Below, one piece after another: positions 54,697 to 60,923 of a stretch of DNA of 60,923 nucleotides. Made by a program: the position numbers and the translations under genes. The DNA comes from Methylococcaceae bacterium (lineage in GTDB: Bacteria; Pseudomonadota; Gammaproteobacteria; Methylococcales; Methylomonadaceae), in the NCBI GenBank assembly GCA_006844705.1, contig SPJS01000111.1:1-60923 (forward strand), given 5' to 3'. The notes beneath the pieces are model-generated. The model was not told where the DNA came from. It saw only the letters and a program-made list of their open reading frames with translations, and did not search any database. The number at the start of each line of letters is the position of its first letter. Position 1 is the stretch's first letter.

Positions 54697-55887
54697 ATGG
54701 AGAAAATTCTATTTCTGGTACATCGAATCCCTTATCCTCCAAATAAAGGAGATAAAATTCGTTCGTTTAATTTTCTGAAAGCGTTATCCAGTAATTTTGA
54801 GGTTTATCTTGGGACATTTATTGACGATGAGCATGATTGGAATTACGTAGAGCAACTCAATGAATTTTGCAAGGAAAGCCATTGTTTACCTCTCAACCCT
54901 CTTAAAGCCAAAATAAAAAGTTTATCGGGATTGATCAGCAATGAAGCCTTGTCTTTGCCTTATTATGCCAGCGATAAAATGCAGCAGTGGGTGGATGAAC
55001 AGATAGGCCAATATCAAATTAAAAAAGCGGTGATTTTTTCCTCGGTGATGAGCAAATTCCTGATGCATCATCCTGTTGAAATAATATCCGATTTTGTAGA
55101 CGTGGATTCTGATAAATGGCGTCAATATGCTGAAAAAAAACGTTGGCCTGAAAGCTGGATATATCAAAGAGAATCAAAGAAGCTACTGGAATATGAAAAA
55201 AAAGTTGCTGAACGCTCTAAAGTTGCGTTGTTTGTCTCCGATAAGGAAGCTGAATTATTTCAACAATTTCTTCCTGAGCTGAAGCACAAAATCAAAGGTG
55301 TGAATAACGGCGTCGATGCCGACCTGTTTGATCCTGAGCAAAGTTATACCAATCCCTATAATGAAAATGACCAAGTGATTGTGTTTGTCGGTGCAATGGA
55401 TTATTGGGCAAATATTGATGCTGTCATCTGGTTTGCTGACGAAGTCTTTCCATTGATCCTGCAACAACATCCAACGTCCAAGTTTTACATTGTCGGCTCC
55501 AAGCCTGGCAATGAAGTTGCCAAGCTTGGTGACAGACCCAACATTACCGTCACCGGCAGAGTTGAAGATGTGAAAGATTATTTGTTTTTTGCAAATTTTG
55601 CGGTGGCTCCGTTAAGAATTGCTCGTGGAATTCAGAATAAAGTGCTGGAAGCGATGGCGATGAATAAAATAGTTATTGCTACATCGGCAGCCATGGAAGG
55701 TATTGAAGGATATGAAGGAAGAGATGTACTTAAGACAGATGAAGCCAAAGAGTTTAGTGCTTTTGCATGTGAACTTCTGAGGTCACCATCAAACAAGAAT
55801 ACATCGAAGAATAACCGTCAGTTTGTACAGGATAATTACAGTTGGAACAGTAATACGGAAAAGCTGATTAATTTTATTAAAGCCTAA
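54697..55887 (+). CDS. Glycosyltransferase (GT4-type, XrtA-associated)
   Basis: The 396-residue enzyme has an N-terminal domain with HRIPYPPNKGDKIRS and a GT-B C-terminal domain with VFVGAMDYWANIDAV, VTGRVEDVKDYL and the donor-binding NKVLEAMAMNKIVIAT. This is the TIGR03087 branch found in exosortase loci. It adds a sugar to the growing repeat unit, but which sugar is unknown. Confidence 0.88.
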   Translation: MEKILFLVHRIPYPPNKGDKIRSFNFLKALSSNFEVYLGTFIDDEHDWNYVEQLNEFCKESHCLPLNPLKAKIKSLSGLISNEALSLPYYASDKMQQWVDEQIGQYQIKKAVIFSSVMSKFLMHHPVEIISDFVDVDSDKWRQYAEKKRWPESWIYQRESKKLLEYEKKVAERSKVALFVSDKEAELFQQFLPELKHKIKGVNNGVDADLFDPEQSYTNPYNENDQVIVFVGAMDYWANIDAVIWFADEVFPLILQQHPTSKFYIVGSKPGNEVAKLGDRPNITVTGRVEDVKDYLFFANFAVAPLRIARGIQNKVLEAMAMNKIVIATSAAMEGIEGYEGRDVLKTDEAKEFSAFACELLRSPSNKNTSKNNRQFVQDNYSWNSNTEKLINFIKA

Positions 55888-55890
55888 GCT

Positions 55891-57018
55891 ATGTCTAAAC
55901 AGAAAATTCTAGTAGTTTTTGGAACGCGGCCTGAAGCAATCAAGATGGCACCCGTGGTTAAAGCTTTTAAAGCGGATGAACGCTTTGAAACCCAGGTGTG
56001 TGTGACAGCGCAACATAGAGATATGCTGGATCAAGTGTTGCAACTATTCAATATCGTGCCGGAATTTGATCTTGATATTATGAAACATAATCAAGGACTA
56101 ACTGGCATTACCTGTTCAATTTTAAATGGGTTGGAGCCTGTGCTGGAATCTTTCCAGCCGGATCGGATTTTGGTGCATGGTGATACGTCCACGACATTTG
56201 CGTCGACATTGGCGGCATTCTATAAAAAAATTCCAGTGGGCCATGTAGAAGCTGGCTTGCGTACCGGTAATATCTATTCACCCTGGCCGGAAGAAGCCAA
56301 TCGGAAATTGACGGGGGCCTTAGCGGATTTGCATTTTGCACCTACAGAAACTGCAAAGCAGAATTTACTTAAAGAAAACGTAAATGAATGTCAAATTGTA
56401 GTAACAGGGAATACCGTCATTGATGCATTGTTTGATGTACAAACTATTATTCGGCAAGATTCTGAATTAATCCAGACGCTGGAAAGCAAAATTCAGTTTT
56501 TGGAGCCTGAAAAAAAGACGGTATTGGTTACCGGCCATCGCAGAGAAAGTTTTGGTGACGGCTTTGAGCAGATTTGTCAGGCATTAAAAGAATTGTCGCA
56601 AAGGGAAGATAGTCAAATCGTTTACCCTGTGCACTTAAACCCAAAAGTGAGAGAGCCGGTTAATCGGATATTGTCTAATATTAATAATGTACATTTAATT
56701 GAACCTCTGGACTATCTACCTTTTGTTCATTTGATGAGCAAATCGGATATTATTCTGACAGACTCTGGTGGCATCCAGGAAGAAGCGCCATCATTGGGTA
56801 AGCCCGTGTTAGTCATGCGGGATACCACAGAGCGTCCAGAAGCGGTGACGGCAGGAACGGTCAAACTGGTGGGCGCAAATCAACAGCGAATTGTACAAGA
56901 GGTCAATCTGCTTCTGGATGACCAGCAGGCTTATCAGGCCATGAGCGTGGCACATAACCCTTATGGTGACGGTGCGGCTTGTCAAAGAATAATTGAAGGC
57001 GTAATCAATGCAAACTGA
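55891..57018 (+). CDS. wecB: UDP-N-acetylglucosamine 2-epimerase (non-hydrolysing)
   Basis: The 375-residue protein interconverts UDP-GlcNAc and UDP-ManNAc. [15 protein letters not shown] at the start, [21 protein letters not shown] and [22 protein letters not shown] are all conserved. Its end overlaps wecC by 11 bases, and together they make UDP-ManNAcA for the polymer. Confidence 0.95.
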   Translation: MSKQKILVVFGTRPEAIKMAPVVKAFKADERFETQVCVTAQHRDMLDQVLQLFNIVPEFDLDIMKHNQGLTGITCSILNGLEPVLESFQPDRILVHGDTSTTFASTLAAFYKKIPVGHVEAGLRTGNIYSPWPEEANRKLTGALADLHFAPTETAKQNLLKENVNECQIVVTGNTVIDALFDVQTIIRQDSELIQTLESKIQFLEPEKKTVLVTGHRRESFGDGFEQICQALKELSQREDSQIVYPVHLNPKVREPVNRILSNINNVHLIEPLDYLPFVHLMSKSDIILTDSGGIQEEAPSLGKPVLVMRDTTERPEAVTAGTVKLVGANQQRIVQEVNLLLDDQQAYQAMSVAHNPYGDGAACQRIIEGVINAN

Positions 57019-58267
57019 GTTGAACTTTAAGCGAGTCTCTGTCGTAGGGCTGGGATATATTGGCTTGCCCACAGCCGCAGTGATTGCATCACGTGGAGTG
57101 GATGTGATTGGTGTGGATGTCTCTGAATATGCGGTAAACACGATAAATCAGGGGAAAATCCATATTGTAGAACCCGACCTGGATATGCTGGTACAAAGTG
57201 CCGTAACCACTGGGAAATTAAGAGCCACAACTCAACCCGAGGTCGCAGATGTGTTTATGGTCGCTGTGCCGACCCCCTTTAAGGAAGGGAATAGACCTGA
57301 TCTTTCCTATATAGAAACTGCAGTAAAAAATATTGCATCGGTCCTGGAAAAAGGAAACTTGATTATTCTGGAATCGACATCGCCTGTAGGCACGACAGAA
57401 AAAATGTCGCAATGGATGAGTGAAGTGAGGCCCGACCTGACTTTTCCTCATGTACAAGGGGAACAGGCAGATATTCAAATTGCACATTGCCCAGAACGTG
57501 TATTGCCGGGTTATGTTATTCAGGAACTCGTCAGTAATGATCGCGTAATTGGCGGTATTACGCCTCGTTGTGCCGAGCGCGCCAAACAGTTATATAAAAT
57601 CTTTGTAAAAGGTGATTGTTTAATGACTGATGCCAGAACGGCCGAAATGGCTAAATTGACTGAAAACTCGTTCCGTGATGTGAATATTGCTTTTGCCAAT
57701 GAATTGTCGATGATTTCAGACCGCTTAAGTATTAACGTCTGGGAACTGATCAAACTGGCAAATCGACATCCTCGGGTCAATATCCTCAACCCGGGGGCGG
57801 GTGTCGGTGGTCACTGTATTGCTGTTGATCCTTGGTTTATTGTTGATTCTGCACCGGAACAGGCTCGAATCATTCGCACAGCCAGAGAAGTCAATGATAG
57901 CAAACCGCACTTTGTGCTTAATAAGGTACGTAAAGTCGCTGCAGAATTTAAATCACCAAAAATTGCCTGTATGGGGCTGGCTTTTAAAGCCGATATCGAT
58001 GATCTCCGAGAAAGCCCGGCTGTCGAAATTACTCAACAGATTGTTGAAGAACAGCTTGGAGACGTACTCATCGTTGAGCCCCATATCAATCAATTACCGG
58101 ACAATTTGACTGCTGACCATGCGGCTTTGGTGCAACAAGCTGAAGCGCTGGAGCAGGCGAATATTATTGTTACGTTGACTGATCACAGTATTTTCAAACA
58201 GGTTAAGCCTTCCATATTGAGTGAAAAAGTAATTATTGATGCCCGCGGCATTTGGGAAAAGGATTAA
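57008..58267 (+). CDS. wecC: UDP-N-acetyl-D-mannosamine dehydrogenase
   Basis: The 419-residue protein is a UDP-sugar 6-dehydrogenase. The NAD-binding [14 protein letters not shown] is near residue 10, and the catalytic C270 is in [13 protein letters not shown]. It oxidises UDP-ManNAc to UDP-ManNAcA with two NAD. Its position after wecB supports this substrate rather than UDP-GlcNAc. Confidence 0.93.
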   Translation: MQTELNFKRVSVVGLGYIGLPTAAVIASRGVDVIGVDVSEYAVNTINQGKIHIVEPDLDMLVQSAVTTGKLRATTQPEVADVFMVAVPTPFKEGNRPDLSYIETAVKNIASVLEKGNLIILESTSPVGTTEKMSQWMSEVRPDLTFPHVQGEQADIQIAHCPERVLPGYVIQELVSNDRVIGGITPRCAERAKQLYKIFVKGDCLMTDARTAEMAKLTENSFRDVNIAFANELSMISDRLSINVWELIKLANRHPRVNILNPGAGVGGHCIAVDPWFIVDSAPEQARIIRTAREVNDSKPHFVLNKVRKVAAEFKSPKIACMGLAFKADIDDLRESPAVEITQQIVEEQLGDVLIVEPHINQLPDNLTADHAALVQQAEALEQANIIVTLTDHSIFKQVKPSILSEKVIIDARGIWEKD

Positions 58268-58269
58268 GT

Positions 58270-59541
58270 ATGATTGACAATGCGAAAATTGCACTAATTG
58301 GGTTGGGGTATGTAGGATTGCCCTTGGCGGTGGAATTTGGGAAGAAGTATCCTACAGTAGGGTTCGACATAAATCATCAGCGGATTCAGGAACTAAACTC
58401 CGGAAAAGACCATACGCTCGAAGTTGAAGATGAAGAACTGGCAGCCGCTAAACAATTAATATTTTCTTCAGATGTGAATGATCTGGCCGCATGTAATTAT
58501 TATATTGTGACGGTGCCAACACCCATTAACATGCATAAACAGCCCGATTTGACGCCACTGAAAAAAGCAAGTGAGACGTTAGGCAAGGTTCTGTCCAGGG
58601 GGGATATTGTTATTTATGAATCGACTGTCTACCCGGGGGCTACAGAAGAAGATTGTGTTCCCATTTTAGAAAAAGTCTCCGGTCTTGTGTTTAATCGCGA
58701 TTTTTTTGCTGGTTACAGCCCAGAAAGAATCAACCCCGGAGATAAGGAACATCGTGTTACCACAATATTGAAAGTCACTTCAGGGTCAACTGAAGACGTG
58801 GCCGACAAGGTTGATCAGTTATACCGTTCAGTAATCACTGCAGGCACACATAAAGCAAGCAGCATAAAAGTTGCGGAAGCGGCCAAGGTGATTGAGAATA
58901 CTCAGCGCGATGTGAACATTGCATTGATAAATGAACTTGCATTGATATTTGACAGACTGGATATCGATACCGAAGAAGTGTTGCTGGCTGCGGGAACCAA
59001 ATGGAATTTTTTACCGTTTCGCCCGGGACTGGTCGGCGGCCATTGCATAGGGGTTGACCCATATTATTTAACGCACAAGGCTCAGGCGATTGGTTATAAT
59101 CCAGAAATAATATTATCCGGTCGAAGAATCAATGATGGGATGGGTGAATACGTGGTCTCTCAGTTGGTCAAAATGATGTTGACCAAGCGCATCCATGTTC
59201 AAAATGCGGATGTACTTGTGATGGGCCTAACGTTTAAAGAAAATTGTCCTGACTTGAGAAATACCCGCGTGGTTGATATTGTTGATGAGTTACAAAGCTA
59301 TGGTGTAAACGTTGATGTGTATGACCCATGGGTAAAAATTGACGAGGCTGTAGAAGAGTATGGTATTCGCCCGGTGGAGCAACCTGAATCAGGCAAATAT
59401 GATGCTGTTATTCTTGCCGTTGCGCACAAACAATTTAAAAATATGGATATCAGTGAGGTGAAGATGCTAACCAAGCAGGATGCTGTAATATATGATTTAA
59501 AATACATTTTCCCTGCAAACCAAACGGACGCAAGATTATAA
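58270..59541 (+). CDS. tviB: Nucleotide sugar dehydrogenase, TviB/WbpA-like
   Basis: I start at ATG 58270, with AAAAGGAT just upstream; a TTG at 58252 is less likely. The 423-residue protein has [17 protein letters not shown] at the N-terminus and the catalytic C259 in [15 protein letters not shown]. It resembles TviB/WbpA, which make UDP-GlcNAc uronic acid. It is distinct from the preceding dehydrogenase, so the polymer probably contains two uronic acid types. Confidence 0.9.
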   Translation: MIDNAKIALIGLGYVGLPLAVEFGKKYPTVGFDINHQRIQELNSGKDHTLEVEDEELAAAKQLIFSSDVNDLAACNYYIVTVPTPINMHKQPDLTPLKKASETLGKVLSRGDIVIYESTVYPGATEEDCVPILEKVSGLVFNRDFFAGYSPERINPGDKEHRVTTILKVTSGSTEDVADKVDQLYRSVITAGTHKASSIKVAEAAKVIENTQRDVNIALINELALIFDRLDIDTEEVLLAAGTKWNFLPFRPGLVGGHCIGVDPYYLTHKAQAIGYNPEIILSGRRINDGMGEYVVSQLVKMMLTKRIHVQNADVLVMGLTFKENCPDLRNTRVVDIVDELQSYGVNVDVYDPWVKIDEAVEEYGIRPVEQPESGKYDAVILAVAHKQFKNMDISEVKMLTKQDAVIYDLKYIFPANQTDARL

Positions 59542-59543
59542 CG

Positions 59544-60548
59544 ATGAAAATTCTGGTTACCGGAACTGCCGGATTTATTGGAAATCACGTAGCTATCCAG
59601 CTTCTGGAAAGAGGTGATGAAGTCATAGGCCTGGATGTTGTTAATGATTATTATGATGTCAATCTCAAACTGGACAGATTGGCTCGATTAAAGGATTTTG
59701 ATAAATTTACCGATGTCAGAATGGATTTGGCTGACAGAGAGGGAATCGAAAGCCTCTTTAAACAACATCAACCGCAAAAAGTAGTAAATCTGGCGGCCCA
59801 GGCCGGGGTGCGCTATTCCATAGAAAACCCTCATGCTTATATAGATAGCAACATTGTTGGGTTTATCAATATACTGGAAGGGTGCAGACATAATAAGGTT
59901 GAGCATCTGGTTTATGCATCCAGCAGTTCAGTTTATGGGGCGAATGAAAGCATGCCTTTTTCCGTGCATGACAATGTCGATCACCCGTTGAGTTTATATG
60001 CGGCATCCAAAAAAGCGAATGAGCTGATGGCGCATACATATAGTAATTTATATGACTTACCCACCACAGGATTGCGATTTTTTACTGTTTATGGCCCATG
60101 GGGCAGGCCGGATATGGCATTGTTTTTATTCACCAAGGCCATATTGAACGGGGAAAAAATCAAAGTATTTAATTATGGAAAGCACCGTCGTGATTTCACC
60201 TATATTGATGATATTGTGGAAGGGATAATTCGTACGATGGATCATACAGCGCAACCCAATCTGCACTGGAGTGGAAAATCACCTGACCCGGGAACAAGTA
60301 AATCACCCTGGCGTGTTTATAATATTGGTAACCAGAGTCCTGTTGAGCTAATGGATTACATCCAAACCTTAGAACGGTTTCTTGGTAAAACCGCGGACAA
60401 GGAACTATTGCCATTACAGCCAGGGGATGTACCAGATACCTATGCAAATGTTGAAGCTTTAATCGAAGATGTGGACTACAAGCCAAGTACAACCATTGAC
60501 ACAGGCATTAAAAACTTTGTTGAGTGGTATTTGGAATATTACCGATAG
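59544..60548 (+). CDS. NAD-dependent epimerase, UDP-glucuronate 4-epimerase type
   Basis: The 334-residue SDR has [14 protein letters not shown] (NAD site, residues 7-20), a serine cluster ASSSSVYG and YAASKK (catalytic Tyr/Lys), and [13 protein letters not shown]. It resembles CapI/UDP-glucuronate 4-epimerases. Given TviB just before, UDP-GlcNAcA to UDP-GalNAcA (the TviC reaction) is an alternative. It begins two bases after the tviB stop. Confidence 0.88.
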   Translation: MKILVTGTAGFIGNHVAIQLLERGDEVIGLDVVNDYYDVNLKLDRLARLKDFDKFTDVRMDLADREGIESLFKQHQPQKVVNLAAQAGVRYSIENPHAYIDSNIVGFINILEGCRHNKVEHLVYASSSSVYGANESMPFSVHDNVDHPLSLYAASKKANELMAHTYSNLYDLPTTGLRFFTVYGPWGRPDMALFLFTKAILNGEKIKVFNYGKHRRDFTYIDDIVEGIIRTMDHTAQPNLHWSGKSPDPGTSKSPWRVYNIGNQSPVELMDYIQTLERFLGKTADKELLPLQPGDVPDTYANVEALIEDVDYKPSTTIDTGIKNFVEWYLEYYR

Positions 60549-60923
60549 AGAGGCTCTTTGATATTAGCCTTTTAGCCAGATTGCAGCGTTAAATGATTGT
60601 CTCCGGTTGTTATTTATTATGCATACTTTCTCGAAAAACTATCTCTCTTTATCTCGAGCGGGGACTTTGCTCATTAGAGTTATCCATTAAGCGTGTTGAG
60701 CCCCGTCCAAGACAGGGAAAATCTAATCTGCCTTTTCATCCTGGTATTGAAAACATCTACAACAAATTCATACGTTACGTTTTAAGTTGATATACTTTAG
60801 GAACCTCTGATCAAGTCCAATTATTTTTAGCTTGCTAAAACTGTCGCTATTTTCCACGAAGATCGGCGCAATAGAATGACTATTACTGCTCACTTCGCGA
60901 AAAATAGCGACAGTTTTTTCTGC
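60549..60923. other. Right edge without a convincing gene
   Basis: No supported gene is visible. A 65-codon frame at 60593-60790 has no ribosome binding site or recognisable product. From 60799 the sequence GGAACCTCTGATCAAG and a long palindrome (60837-60917) suggest the end of a mobile element or a repeat that continues beyond the window. Confidence 0.5.
60837..60917. repeat. Long palindrome with 25-base arms
   Basis: AAAACTGTCGCTATTTTCC at 60837 and GAAAAATAGCGACAGTTTT ending at 60917 are the outer parts of 25-base arms that match with two mismatches. A 31-base loop separates them. A T-run follows the right arm. It could be a bidirectional terminator for the polysaccharide operon or a palindromic repeat unit. 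Confidence 0.7.

Noticed and set aside
60593..60790. 65-codon frame after the epimerase gene
   Set aside because: No ribosome binding site, atypical composition and no family resemblance.
1..60923. CRISPR array, prophage or intact insertion sequence
   Set aside because: No regularly spaced direct repeats, no phage structural genes and no transposase gene could be recognised.

Overview
The window looks like a chromosomal segment of a gammaproteobacterium of moderate to low G+C. The evidence is the gene order rimP-nusA-infB-rbfA-truB-rpsO-pnp, the rsmA-pdxA pair, a uracil-DNA glycosylase-uvrC-pgsA run, a complete urea/short-chain-amide ABC transporter with formamidase, and an XrtA/PEP-CTERM-type exopolysaccharide locus. 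A marine methylotroph such as Methylophaga or a relative would fit the amide genes and the composition, but that is a guess. I found no tRNA, rRNA, CRISPR array or intact transposase gene.

Layout. 0.5-2.1 kb (minus): an Fe-S/LRV-repeat protein followed by an aldo/keto reductase. 2.9-6.3 kb (plus): a membrane-anchored patatin-like lipase, a lipoprotein and a secreted protein; a small membrane protein lies opposite. 7.0-9.3 kb: a multicopper oxidase overlapping a cupredoxin gene. 9.5-12.1 kb: a chemoreceptor with a NIT-type sensor domain. 12.5-15.5 kb: periplasmic FKBP isomerase, rlmKL and acyP. 15.7-16.5 kb: an isolated AT-rich GT11 glycosyltransferase.

16.9-28.0 kb is a nitrogen-scavenging block. 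A minus-strand pair (an NCS1-permease/histidine kinase/receiver fusion and a LuxR-type response regulator) is divergent from urtABCDE-fmdA-fmdB. The likely logic is sensing and uptake of formamide, other short amides or urea, followed by hydrolysis of formamide to ammonia and formate. No urease gene is present here.

28.0-32.0 kb (minus): a TetR-MFS pair, rsmA and pdxA. 32.0-40.8 kb (plus): the translation/transcription/RNA-decay operon behind a leader with two terminator-like hairpins. 40.9-43.9 kb: DNA repair (UDG, uvrC) and pgsA.

44.0-60.5 kb (plus): a TetR regulator followed by 13 tightly packed exopolysaccharide genes. They encode a TPR lipoprotein, outer-membrane export lipoprotein, chain-length protein, BY-kinase, beta-barrel, AAA ATPase, deacetylase, FemAB-like protein, glycosyltransferase, two nucleotide-sugar dehydrogenases, a UDP-GlcNAc 2-epimerase and a UDP-uronate-type epimerase. 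The exosortase itself is not in the window.

Two families of short inverted-repeat elements are scattered in the intergenic spaces (family A near 0.4, 2.2, 2.5, 6.7 and 30.1 kb; family B at 15.6 and 21.2 kb). A long palindrome occupies the right edge. Several small loci between operons appear to be insertion-prone accessory spaces.
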